Positions 11,462 to 22,018 of a stretch of 64,000 nucleotides of DNA are shown piece after piece (the stretch's first letter is position 1; each line of letters begins with the position of its first letter). The stretch spans positions 744,001-808,000 of the forward strand of contig JALIZF010001885.1 of the NCBI GenBank assembly GCA_029948255.1. Reading direction: 5' to 3'. The position numbers were made by a program, and so were the translations under genes. The notes under the pieces are model-generated. The model worked only from the letters and a program-made list of their open reading frames with translations, did not search any database and had not been told where the DNA came from. Source of the DNA: Telmatactis stephensoni. Lineage: Eukaryota > Cnidaria > Anthozoa > Actiniaria > Isophelliidae.

Positions 11462-12499
11462 AAGATTGGTACAATCGTAATAAAAAAAACTATGACTGGA
11501 GTGCGTATTATTTTTAAGGCGTTTTAACGCGCACTTGCGGAATTGCGGAAGCCAAGTGTAAGTGTGCGCAGCAAGCACAATCAGAAAGAAACACCATCTT
11601 TGAGGAGTTCCTAACGTGTAAATACTGAACGTTTCAATAAGATGCTTACGGAAATGTCCTCTGATATTATTTCCGTGTGTCCTTACTTATAGATTATCCT
11701 TACGGCAATTTCCATTAATAAATGAGGTGTGCTGGTATTTGTGCAAACGTGAACAATCCTATATACAATAGAATTAATTGTCATTACGTAAAATCAGGTA
11801 TGTGCGCTTACGAATCTTCACAGAAAGTCCACTAAAGAGATGCTCTTACGGAAAGTATTTAATGCGCGTAATATATTTTGATGTCGTCACGCAACGTGTT
11901 TCGGCACAGGAAGACTCATCGTAGCAGGCGTTGATTTACGTAAGTCAACCTACATTTCCCACAAGAACTGAAATGACTATAGGTCAAAACTTCATGTACT
12001 GGTACATTTTTGTTAATATCCATATACATTACGTGGCTGTTCACGTATTCGTCTACGAAGCTCTTACGTAAAGAAAATAAATCCTCGCACAGGATGCTGC
12101 TTTATAAAAGGTATGTTTACGGAAGTGTTCCGCTACCGCGATAAGATTATCCGTGTACTTGACGCAGCTGTTCACATATTTATCTACGTAATCCTTACGT
12201 GAAGTTTCAAAAAGGAAATGAATCCTCGACTGGCTTATTCTACGGAATTCTGCATTCCGCGTGATTGTTCATACTGGTATACTTATACGGAAGCAATCCG
12301 CGTCCTTATTCCACGATACGTGCATATACGTAACGCTACTGTTCACGTATTCGTAACTCCCACCTGAAGTTTTGAAATGAAATATATTCTTGTATAGGGC
12401 ATTGGATTATACCCGTATGTTTATGGGGGTATTCCCCTTATACATCCATTTCCGTAACGATAGAAGTCCATGTTCATAAGCATACGTACCGCAACGGTT

Positions 12500-13298
12500 C
12501 TATACTGCGTGGTTTAGCGGCGGCTCTGATGCGCTACTCGAGCTTAAAGACGATAGTCGCAAACGATTCGAACCAAAATTTGAAACTCTTTTGGGCGTGC
12601 GTTTTAGCCTTCTGAGTGTGCTCTCGGACGCCAAACTGAAAGGCATGGATGATGACTTTCTTCGAAGTCGCGGAAAGTTCTTCTTTGAGGCGAACATGTT
12701 CTTGAAAGCTGCTCGGAAGTTGTCACTGACAAGCGCATAGATGAACGGATTGCAAGATGAGTTCAAGATTGTTGCTATGATACACAAGTTGTAAATAACC
12801 CAGAGATACCGGAAGTTGACCAGAGAGGAAATAAACACGAGAGCGAGGCGGAATACGTTGACCGGAAGTAAAGCCACAGCAAAGACGACAACCACTGGAG
12901 TTAAAATCTTCCTTGCGCGATTGTTTCTCTTGATCCTCTTCCTCTCAAATCGAGCCATAGCTTCATTTCTTAAATCGTTGCTGTCCAAGGTTGATTTATT
13001 GAAAGCATTGCTTTGGTTGATCTTGCGGAAAATCTTATAATACGTCCACGAAATTATGGACAGCGGTAACACATAGTTATAGAAGGATGACATCACAGTG
13101 TAGCCACGGTCCATGATCTCGCTGCTCTCCTCAGGCCACACCTGAATGCAGTCCTTGTACTCAGACCACTGCCAATAGCGCGTCACGACGAGAAGAGGGA
13201 CACTGATGACGAGGAAAGATACAAGCCAAGGAATAGCACATATAAATGTAGCCGTCTTGAGGCACTTAAGGTGGCTATCATTGACGATACCACGATAT
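12500..13298 (-). CDS. Rhodopsin-family GPCR, coding exon 2 (TM4 to C-terminus)
   Basis: Second coding exon of the receptor whose first exon is 24442-24862. The acceptor is CCCATAG|ATATCG; joining restores Asp-Arg-Tyr (DRY) followed by RGIVNDS. The joined CDS is 1137 nt, 378 residues. The exon holds TM4 (ATFICAIPWLVSFLVI), an extracellular loop Cys (YKDCIQVWP) that can pair with the TM3 Cys (EICQVIYP), TM5, a basic third intracellular loop (RFERKRIKRNNRARK), TM6, and TM7 with the NPxIY signature (NSSCNPFIYALVSDNF). The C-tail is Ser/Arg-rich, suitable for phosphorylation. Best read as a class A neuropeptide/amine-type receptor of the plasma membrane coupling to G proteins. The ligand cannot be assigned; cnidarians have large expanded sets of such receptors. 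Confidence 0.9.
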
Positions 13299-13367
13299 CT
13301 ATGGGAAATTATCGGTGAAAATTAATACTTAACAGGAAATTATTACCAGGAGCGTCCAACTATACTA

Positions 13368-14308
13368 TAAACTGGTACCTCTATTAAGCGAACACTTTCA
13401 GGACATTGTCTAGTATTCGTTTAATAGAGGTGTCCGCTAATTAGAGGTTCAATTTACTGTACTATACAGTGGTACCTCTATTAAGCGAACACTTTCAGGA
13501 CATTGTCTGGTGTTCGTTTAATAGAGGTGTCCGCTAATTAGAGGTTCAATTTACTGTACTATACAGTGGTACCTCTATTAAGCGGACACTTTCAGGACAT
13601 TGTCTGGTGTTCGTTTAATAGAGGTGTCCGCTAATTAGAGGTTCAATTTACTGTACTATACAGTGGTACCTCTATTAAGCGGACACTTTCAGGACATTGT
13701 CTGGTGTTCGTTTAATAGAGGTGTCCGCTAATTAGAGGTACAATTTACTGTACTATACAGTGGTACCTCTATTAAGCGAACACTTTCAGGACATTGTCTG
13801 GTGTTCGTTTAATAGAGGTGTCCGCTAATTAGAGGTTCAATTTACTGTACTATACACTGGTACCTCTATTAAGCGAACACTTTCAGGACATTGTCTGGTG
13901 TTCGTTTAATAGAGGTGTCCGTTAATTAGAGGTTCAATTTACTGTACTATACAGTGGTACCTCTATTAAGCGAACACTTTCAGGACATTGTCTGGTGTTC
14001 GTTTAATAGAGGTGTCCGCTAATTAGAGGTTCAATTTACTGTACTATACAGTGGTACCTCTATTAAGCGGACACTTTCAGGACATTGTCTGGTGTTCGTT
14101 TAATAGAGGTGTCCGCTAATTAGAGGTTCAATTTACTGTACTATACAGTGGTACCTCTATTAAGCGGACACTTTCAGGACATTGTCTGGTGTTCGTTTAA
14201 TAGAGGTGTCCGCTAATTAGAGGTTCGACTGACAGTAAATAAGCGAAGACATTTTCGCCCAGACCTGAGCTAGCGCCCGCTTAATAAAGGGTGTTCGAGG
14301 TACCACTG
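13368..14308. repeat. 97-bp satellite inside a pogo-like MITE frame
   Basis: Nine units start TGGTACCTCTATTAAGCG at 13373, 13470, 13567, 13664, 13761, 13858, 13955, 14052 and 14149: exactly 97 bp each, with only a few substitutions between units. Each unit contains an internal inverted pair (CCTCTATTAAGCGAACAC and GTGTTCGTTTAATAGAGG). The right edge ends in a diverged half ending GAGGTACCACTG-TA (14297-14310), the inverse of the unit start TA-CAGTGGTACCTC. So the array looks like a TA-flanked MITE whose body was tandemly amplified. Confidence 0.92.
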
Positions 14309-14442
14309 TATTCATGGTGAAACAGCGCAGTTTTCCTAACCAAGATATTCTTAAAATTGAATTTCTCGCGAAATTCTCATCAATAATAAATAGAATCAAT
14401 AATCTTCTACAGCAGATCCACGTAGTGGCTATTGTTCTGCTG

Positions 14443-14680
14443 GCACTCACACTCGCTACCTCTACATTAAATATTTTGCATACGCCGCTCAACTGACTTG
14501 TTGATTTTTGCTGAGGGAGGAAAAACCGGAGAACCCAGAGAAAAAACCCTCATTGTATGGTAGAGAACAACACATCAACAAGCTCAATTCACATATGATC
14601 CAATGCCCGAGCTGGGACTTGAACCCAGGCCACAGCGGTGAAAGGCCGGTGCTCTTAGCACTCGGCCAACCGTGCCACCC
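14443..14680 (-). mobile_element. tRNA-derived SINE, copy 3
   Basis: Minus-strand copy with head GGCACGGTTGGCCGAGTGCT (A-box region), B-box-like GGTTCAAGTCCC, the family core GGGTTTTTTCTCTGGGTTCT, and the tail AATGTAGAGGTAGCGAGTGTGAG. Confidence 0.85.
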
Positions 14681-15194
14681 AACATTCTCATGTTGCTATG
14701 GAAATGTGCTCCAACATTCTCACGTTGCTATGGTAATATGCTCCTATACATAAGGGATACCTTTGGGAAAAACCGGGAGGGATAAACTCATTTGCCTGCC
14801 CCACCTGACAATTGATATTCATGACACACTAAAATGTATCAAGTGCTGATTGGCTATAGTGTTATCACCATGGTAACGGTTGGCGGGAATGCGTTCTAAA
14901 ATAAGAAGAAAAAACGCCCCTTCAAATACATAAAGTTGGACGCTCCTGTACTTGATATGCTGTTGATGTGATCCCTGGCACACTGCAGTTGGTACTATTA
15001 CTCGGGGTTCCTGTGGTAACAGGTGCCTAGGTTAACCATTCCGTGTATACTTTTGAATAGGTTTGAGGAGAAAAAAATCAGACAATGGAGCTTAGGGGAG
15101 AATAAGATAAGCAACGGAAATGACTAAGAAAGATCTGTCAAGAAAAGCAATTAGACTCGCTACAATTAAAAACAGAATGAAGGACGAGGATGAG

Positions 15195-15320
15195 ACTTTG
15201 TGAAACAAATGAATGAATGAATGAATACAATGAATGAATGAATGAACAATATATGAATGAATGAATTAATGGATGAACGAACGAACGAACGGATGCATGA
15301 ACAATATGAATGAATAAATC
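15195..15320. repeat. (AATG)n microsatellite
   Basis: Interrupted AATG/AACG tetranucleotide repeats just before the foldback at 15324. Confidence 0.85.
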
Positions 15321-15323
15321 AAT

Positions 15324-15584
15324 TAGAGTGCACGCCATATATATCCGTGAAATAAAACTTAATATGTATTGTCTTATTGCATTATTATGTACAAACTAGT
15401 TGATATCACTGAAGCAGAACAGTGCAAATAACAATAGCAAGGTATCTAGTGGTCTTTGTCTTTCTTTGTGTAGTTTATGCCTGAGTGAATTCTTAGTTAT
15501 CGGATAACAAAATAGTTAATAACTAAATACTATTATGCGCTAAATAGTTAGCAGTTGTTTCACGGATATATGGCGTGCACTCTG
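15324..15584. mobile_element. TAGAGTG foldback, copy C
   Basis: 261 bp. The left arm TAGAGTG-CACGCCATATATATC-CGTGAAA pairs with the right arm, whose reverse complement is CAGAGTG-CACGCCATATATC-CGTGAAA. The only arm differences are an AT insertion on the left and one terminal base. The interior is AT-rich and non-coding. Confidence 0.85.
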
Positions 15585-15589
15585 ATAAA

Positions 15590-15680
15590 GAAATAAAATA
15601 AAATAAAATACTGTAAAATAAAGTAAAATAAAATACAATAAAATAAAATAAAAAATAAAATAACATAAAAATGAAATACA
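15590..15680. repeat. (AAAAT)n microsatellite
   Basis: AAAATA pentamer run with interruptions directly after foldback copy C. Confidence 0.85.
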
Positions 15681-17029
15681 ATGGAAAGAAAATGAAATCA
15701 AACTGAATGAGGAAACAGATGCTGTAATAAATAGTGCATGGCTACGATGTAAGGCAAGAAGGAAAGAAGAACAAGAAAAAACCCTCGAGTTCAAGAGTAC
15801 CCAGCAGAGGTTATCTTCACATATTGAAGCATGATAAAGACAGACTGACAAAGCTCTTCTTCGCAGAGCCGGCGTTCCTTTGATCTATAGCCAACACGCC
15901 GCGACCTTAACCAAAAATACATTAGAAAATTACGCAGCTATAAAGAGCCATTAAGGTTTTCCGATTTGCAGGCTTAAAGCCGATTCGTCACTAATGGTAC
16001 GAAACGATAGTATCAGCTTCTATGTGTCACAGTTGTAGCTACATTTTTGAAAAATTTTGTAAAAGAACAGCACATTTCAAGCAATTTAATGTAGAAAATT
16101 ATTGTTATAAATTCGCTTTAGAGTGGACGCAGCTAAAATATCTGGTATACGGAGGTTTAAATGTTAGACACTACTGCACACCGCACATATGTGCAGCATT
16201 AGCATCTGGTACTATTAGCGCCAAAACCTGTAAATCCGAAAGCTCTATTAGCGCTCTTTTCCCGCAAATCACACTTAAAGATAATCACATTTCCTTAAGG
16301 AAACAAAACTCATTTAAGAATACAAATATATTGGAGCTTCGGTATACGAGCGAGGCAAAACACTGCCGAACACAATATATTGAAACGGATCGGAGAAAAA
16401 ACGTTTAAGATTGCTTCAAATCTGCACTCCCAAATATTGGTGTTTATATTGAAAATTCGTTCGTACATACATACTTGTTGGCCTGATAATTCCGCGAGAC
16501 ATTTGTGGGCACTAAACGTCCCCCGGGGGGGAGGGGAGTGCTTAACGGTACAGTTTACACAGACTCACGTCTTTCAGTATGTGTGTCCAGATTACGATAT
16601 CTTGGGTAAAAAGACAGATAATCACATCTGCTAGCAGTCTGTCAGCGAATTTTTTCAATTTTTTTCAATTTTGTCTTGGAGAAGCGTCTAGACGCCCGAC
16701 ATAGACCACCAAATTTAATCACCAATTAAAAATTACATATCTATGAATTATGTTCAGAAGTAGTTTCAGTGAATGCTATAGATGATTTTACAGTACTTAT
16801 TAAACTAAACTACTGCATCAACTAAACTAAAAAGACTGCTCAATGAATTAAACTTGCCGAACATTACTTGTCTGTCGTGTGTTTTGAGGAATCCCGAGAA
16901 GAGATAACACATTGCGAACCAAATTCGATTTTGAACAAACGAAAATTAAAGTTTAGATATCCTGATTTATTTGCTAGTTGCTTGCACGAGTGAATGCGTT
17001 AAGTTTTAAATATAACATTACTAAAAGTT

Positions 17030-17140
17030 CTTAGTGAGGGTTATCGGCCTGAAGCGAGGGATAATCTGATATATTCAGTCACCGAGAGCACCGCCCGAGG
17101 TGAATATATCACATAACCACGAGAGCTGAAGGCTGATAAA
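17030..17140. mobile_element. Weak foldback around GATATATTCA motifs
   Basis: GGTTATCGGCCTGAAGC..GATATATTCAGTCACCGAG is roughly mirrored by CCGAGGTGAATATATCACATAACC. The pairing is partial; an old palindromic element is the simplest reading. Confidence 0.4.
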
Positions 17141-17383
17141 TGATTTATTTTTACATTTGGCGAGGTTTTCAAAATTGTTCTATATAACAAATCTATACAA
17201 AAAAAATATTTTGGTTTTCAGACTGATATTCAGCTATGGATAACACATTTTAACAATATAATGTGCAAAAACCCTGTTTTGAAACAAAGTTTCTTTTGTA
17301 CTAAAATATCTCGTCCAGTCATGAACACGCAAAACAACAGTCAAGACAATGATTGTGTTGGTGATGATGATGATGATGATCAT

Positions 17384-17538
17384 TAGAGTGATTTTCACCG
17401 GACTGTGAAATAGTTACTAAGCTAATAGACACTAATAGACTCTGCACCCATTGTTTTCTTTTGTTGCAATACAACTATTAGACACTATTAAACACTGACT
17501 ATTAGTAATTGTTTCACAGTCCGATGAAAATCACTCTA
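17384..17538. mobile_element. TAGAGTG foldback, copy A
   Basis: 155 bp. The left arm TAGAGTG-ATTTTCACCGGAC-TGTGAAA is mirrored on the right with one mismatch. The interior (CTAATAGACACTAATAGAC.. CCATTGTTTTCTTTTGTT) is clearly homologous to copy B 93 bp downstream, but the 13-nt arm segment is not. Confidence 0.9.
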
Positions 17539-17630
17539 TCATCATCGTAATCATCATCATCATTATCATCATCCGTCATCATGATAATAACTGCTTATTT
17601 GAGTATCCATGTCTTCTAGCGCATGCGTAC

Positions 17631-17775
17631 TAGAGTGATGGCACTTAATCTGTGAAATAAATATTAGTCTAACAGACATTAGTAGACACTATTTCCATTG
17701 TTTTCTTTTGTTTTGATTCGACTATTAGACACTGACTATTAGATTTTGTTTCACGGATTAAGTGCCATCACTCTA
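17631..17775. mobile_element. TAGAGTG foldback, copy B
   Basis: 145 bp. The left arm TAGAGTG-ATGGCACTTAATC-TGTGAAA is mirrored on the right with one mismatch. It shares interior and terminal sequence with copy A (17384-17538) but carries a different paired 13-mer. Confidence 0.9.
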
Positions 17776-17786
17776 ACTGGGGGACA

Positions 17787-17980
17787 CTATACTCTCACAC
17801 TCACTACCTCTACATTAAATGTTTTGCATACATCGCTCAACTCACATTGCTGAGGGAGGAAAAAACCGGAGAACCCAGAGAAAAAACCCTCGTGGCATGG
17901 TAGAGAACAACACATCAGGACCACAGCGGTGAAAGGCCGGCGCACTAGCCGCTCGGCCAACCATGCATGTCACCCATATC
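17787..17980 (-). mobile_element. tRNA-derived SINE, copy 4 (internally deleted head)
   Basis: On the minus strand the core GGGTTTTTTCTCTGGGTTCT, the GTTGTTCTCTACCATGCCAC stretch and the tail AATGTAGAGGTAGTGAGTGTG are intact. The B-box region between the core and the A-box (GGCCGAGCGGCTAGTGCG) is shortened relative to copies 3 and 6. Confidence 0.8.
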
Positions 17981-18680
17981 ATAACACTGACCACCATCAT
18001 CATTATATTAATCTCTATCCATACTATTATTTCCATTCGACGTTTTTGCATTGGCTTGAATTGTGGTCTTTTGTCATACAATGACATACCCCTTGCGCTA
18101 TGACTATTTTTGAGAACAAAAATAACATCATTCTTATAAATATTCTTCTACTGACGGGGGTGAACAAACCAATTAAGTTCCTAAGAATTAGGGGGTAAGT
18201 TCTGAGTGAAATCCTTTTAGTCTTGCTAATTGCTTCTTTGTCAAATATAAGTATGTTTGGATTCAACATTTTCAAAACATAATCACTTTTCTATGTTTAC
18301 AAATCAAAACAATTAGAAATCTAGCTTAACAAAATTGCCGCCGCCAACCCAAAGACCGTTGTATTAGTGTGGCGACTATTGTAATTCACGAAGCTAATCA
18401 AATCTAAACTAAATATTGGTCGGACAAAGCTAAGTCGCCATAAGAAAAATCTAGAAATTCGGAAAATAAGATTGATTTCTTTGAGGAAGATTGCATGCGG
18501 TTCCATTCAGGCCTTTAGCGCAATTCATTAAATTATATTGGCGACGTCAAGCGCTTTTGTTCCCTTCCGTCAGTTATCTAAATATTGTGACTGTAGCTCT
18601 CCAAGTTCCCTTGGGTAAATCGGCCACTATGAACGACTAGATCTGATCTCTCCTGCACAACGACCGCTCACAAGCTCTCT

Positions 18681-18920
18681 ACAAGGTCCTCGACCTTCCT
18701 ACAATGACCACCTCTCTACAATGACCACCTCTGCTACAACGACCAACCAACCTCTACAATGACCACCTCTCTACAGTGACCCACCTCTCAGTCAACAATG
18801 ACCACCTCTCTGCAATACTTGTAATCAAATAAGTCATGCAAATAAAGCAAGCTACAACAACAATGACCAACCTCTACATGACCACCTCTCTACAATAACC
18901 ACCTCTCTACAACTGACCAC
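18681..18920. repeat. 17-bp minisatellite (CTCTCTACAATGACCAC)
   Basis: Ten or more irregular units of CTCTCTACAATGACCAC. The reverse-complement unit (GTGGTCATTGTAGAGAG) recurs at 31320-31370, 33331-33450 and 34077-34185, next to a shared 300-bp body there but not here. Confidence 0.85.
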
Positions 18921-19134
18921 TTACGATTTCTGTTTTTCTTTTAACTTTCCCATTGTGTGTATTAGTGAGATTCAGTTAATTGAAAGCTTCCAAATATCAG
19001 TTAAATGGCTCGATTTCTATTTATTATGAATCCTTCTAGCCAGACCACTTCGTGGCTGAGGCTGATAGTGCCTTTGGTTACCGATTGTAGAAATGTAAAA
19101 AAATATATATATATATATAATAAATAATAATGAT

Positions 19135-19135
<1 letters not shown>

Positions 19136-19210
<75 letters not shown>
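19136..19210. repeat. (ACA)n-(ATA)n microsatellite
   Basis: About 30 bp of CAA repeats followed by about 40 bp of AAT repeats. Confidence 0.95.
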
Positions 19211-19211
<1 letters not shown>

Positions 19212-19403
19212 GATAATTTTCTAAATCTTAAACGTTCTTGCAACGTCCATATAACAATTTTAATCTTTTAAAAACACTCTAGAATAATGCTCGTGAAATA
19301 ATCTTAATCTTAATCTTAGTCTATAGTCGCATAGGTTAAGCCTAGCTCCTTATGAGAGCTTAATGACCTTAATATATGCATCCAGATGTTCAATAAACTG
19401 CAA

Positions 19404-19404
<1 letters not shown>

Positions 19405-19473
<69 letters not shown>

Positions 19474-19475
19474 TA
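19405..19475. repeat. (AAT)n microsatellite
   Basis: More than 20 nearly perfect AAT units. It produces a spurious poly-Leu frame on the minus strand. Confidence 0.95.
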
Positions 19476-19987
19476 ATAATCATATTAAACTCTGAATTTC
19501 CAGCAAAATCAAAATGTTGAAAGTGCCGCGGCTTGTTCAAAAAGCAATTAGTCTTAACAACATCTCAGTTGCATTGTTGCCCACACACAAGGTCGATCAA
19601 CGGCATTTAAGTTATAACTTCAAACTAATGGAAGAAAAAGTCCACTCAAGGTATTCATAAATGAATTGAATAGAATATAAAAATAGCTACAACGAAACAG
19701 CTTTGGGCATTGAGAAGAGCATCTGTTTTCCTATTTCATTTAGCAAAAACAATTTCCAAAGCAAGAAACATTGAAAATAAAAACACTAAAAGAAATATCA
19801 AAAACATGAAGAATAAAACATGCATTTTAATATACACTTTCTTTCTCACTTTACTTCTAAAACATTTTCATGGATATATATGAAAAAGTTACATCAAAAG
19901 TCAAATAATGAATAAATTTCGGTTTGACACCGCAGCCGAATTCCAAAGCGTCCAAAAACTTTGACACCATGAAACGCGGCTTGTGCT

Positions 19988-20438
19988 CTGAAGAGGGGGA
20001 CATGTGGGGTTGCCAAAATCCGCAAATCCGCAAGAAAAATCGTTTTAAACCGCAAATCCGCTGGGAAATTGATTAATATAGAATCCGCATGTGTCATTTC
20101 TGTAATAAACGCACTTCAAAACTACTATATATTTGTAAAAGAATGTTACAAGAAATGCTTATACATTTGCATATGCCATGCTTTGATATAAAGTTTGTTC
20201 TGCAATGGAATATTGTTAAAGAAAGCGATTTCTCTGAAGAAAAGTACGTTACACATGTCCGTAAGTAGCATATGGCCATATAAATTATAGTTTTCATTGG
20301 ATCATTTCTTCAAATCCGCGATTTTGACCATTGTGGATGAATCCGCAAATCCGTTCTTAAAATATCATTATCCGAGAATCCGCACGTAAAAGAAGGCTCA
20401 ATCCGCCGATCCACAAACCCCCACGTCCCCCTCTCTGA
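19988..20438. mobile_element. 450-bp foldback with AATCCGC repeats
   Basis: The left end AGAGGGGGACATGTGGGGTT pairs with the right end CCCCCACGTCCCCCTCTCTG. Both arms then carry repeated CAAATCCGC/GAATCCGC motifs in the same orientation. Non-coding. Confidence 0.75.
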
Positions 20439-20845
20439 ACTAAATCAATTACAAATTCAAGTCAAAAGTTGTATTTTTATGAACAAAATCAATTGAAAAT
20501 GAAACCCTTGATACCAAAGATGCCTTCATTTTTTTGTTCCATTGCCGTCGCGCGACTAATTTAATCAGACTGAATTAATTACAATAACGATTCTACTGCA
20601 ACAACGTAAAAAGTTGCAGAAAGTAAAAGATGGAGTAGTGATAGACGCTGCAATTTTTCTCTGCTACAAACTCTACAATTGGGTTAGATTGCTTTTTTGA
20701 GATTGCGTACGCAGCTCAAATTCAGTCATAATCTCGCTTGGAAACCTCATTTAAATTTCAAACTTCAATGGGTAATGACTAGTAAACGCCACAAATTCCT
20801 AGCTATAAAAACTTTACAATGAGTATTTCGCATATAATTCCACGT

Positions 20846-21062
20846 CAAAATTAGTAAAACTGTGAAGTTTGAATGGTTTAAGTTCAAAACTCACGAAGAT
20901 ATTACTTTCAAAAATCGAAATTTTGTATGAAAACATTCGCTGGTAGGCAAGAGATGCCTACCAGCAAAGGTTTTCTTACAAATTCATACTTTTCAAAAAT
21001 TCATATTCTCACGAGTTTTTGAATTTATTTCCTTCAAACTTCACTGTCTTGCTAATTTTAAC
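20846..21062. mobile_element. Large imperfect foldback centred on a perfect hairpin
   Basis: The centre is GCTGGTAGGCA-AGAGA-TGCCTACCAGC (20939-20965), a perfect 11-bp stem. Flanking arms of about 90 bp (AAACTGTGAAGTTTGAA on the left, TTCAAACTTCACTGTCTT on the right) pair at roughly 75%. Confidence 0.75.
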
Positions 21063-21374
21063 ATGCTCTTTCCAGCTATAGTAATTATTTTTCTGTTTTA
21101 CTGATTTAATATACCTGATAAAAGCTACTAATATTGAATGGCCCGTCATGGCCCGCCATTGTATTTTTGTGTAGTTTACACTTAACAAAAAAGAAAGCAT
21201 TTTACAGAAAAGAATAAAGGTACAAAATACAATTATAACCTCAAAATTCTCTTTCCCAATCAGAAAATAGCCCGTGTTAATTTCCTACTTGCTGCTATGA
21301 AAAGATCATTTATTAAATTATTTACTTACTAGATATAGACGAAACTAATTGCAGGAGGAAAAAAAGTAAAGTAG

Positions 21375-22018
21375 TCGATTCGTCCGAAAATAAGCTCACC
21401 CGAAAATAGGCTTACCCGAAAATAAGCTCTCCTAATTTATAACAGAAAATTAAATAATAATATTTATAATAATAACATTTATTAACTTATATAGCGCGAA
21501 TATCAATTGGGATATTTTCATCCGCGCTATTGGAAAATTCCTTCCAATAACAAGCTCCCCCCCCCCCCCCCCCCCCAGAATTCAAACTCATGGTAGTGTT
21601 TTGTTTTAAGGATTGATCTGACAATACATTATAAGATATAGTCATAATTCCACTTAGACACTTCCACAGATGAATGCGACGACGACTGAGACAAAGCCGC
21701 AATTTAACGGAAGATGATGACTCACATGAAACCAATTAAAGACTTTGTCAGTTTCTAACCATGTTGAAAGATTTAATAAAATTTCTTATTGATTGATTGC
21801 ATCTTTAGAAAATTCAATGACCGCAAATGGCTCGCAAAATTTTAAGACACAAAATGCCACCCAAATATATAGCTTTATCGATTTTTAACGAATATTTCCA
21901 ACCAAAGAAAGCTCCTCCGAAAATAAGCTCACCCAAAAATAAGCCTGGCAAAAAGGGACGTTGCAGGTCAAATATAATGAAGCCCAGGGCTTATTTTAGA
22001 AGGTTTACGGTATGTGAG
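21375..22018. repeat. Dispersed CCGAAAATAAGC motif region
   Basis: CCCGAAAATAAGCTC occurs several times near 21385-21430 and again at 21915-21950. A reverse-oriented GGGCTTATTTTAGAAGG lies near 21990. A 22-bp poly-C run sits at about 21556-21577 between them. This looks like a decayed inverted-repeat transposon, boundaries unclear. Confidence 0.45.

Larger units (their letters stand above)
9707..12499. other. Intergenic region between protease and GPCR genes
   Basis: No coding exon recognised. It contains a SINE (9804-10033), a nested foldback (10399-11035 with an inner inverted repeat 10494-10717), a TAGAGTA-family MITE (11326-11461), and from about 11600 to 12490 AT-rich sequence with many scattered TACGTAA/TTACGGAA words but no clean period. 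Confidence 0.6.

Noticed and set aside
12816..13040. Plus-strand 74-codon frame
   Set aside because: Antisense to TM5-TM6 of the GPCR exon.
13373..14226. CRISPR-like regular array
   Set aside because: Units are contiguous 97-bp repeats without unique spacers, in a eukaryotic intron.
16022..16408. 128-codon plus-strand open frame in the GPCR intron
   Set aside because: No recognisable domain, AT-driven composition, no splice or signal context; likely chance.
19316..19540. Poly-leucine protein
   Set aside because: Translation of an (AAT)n microsatellite.
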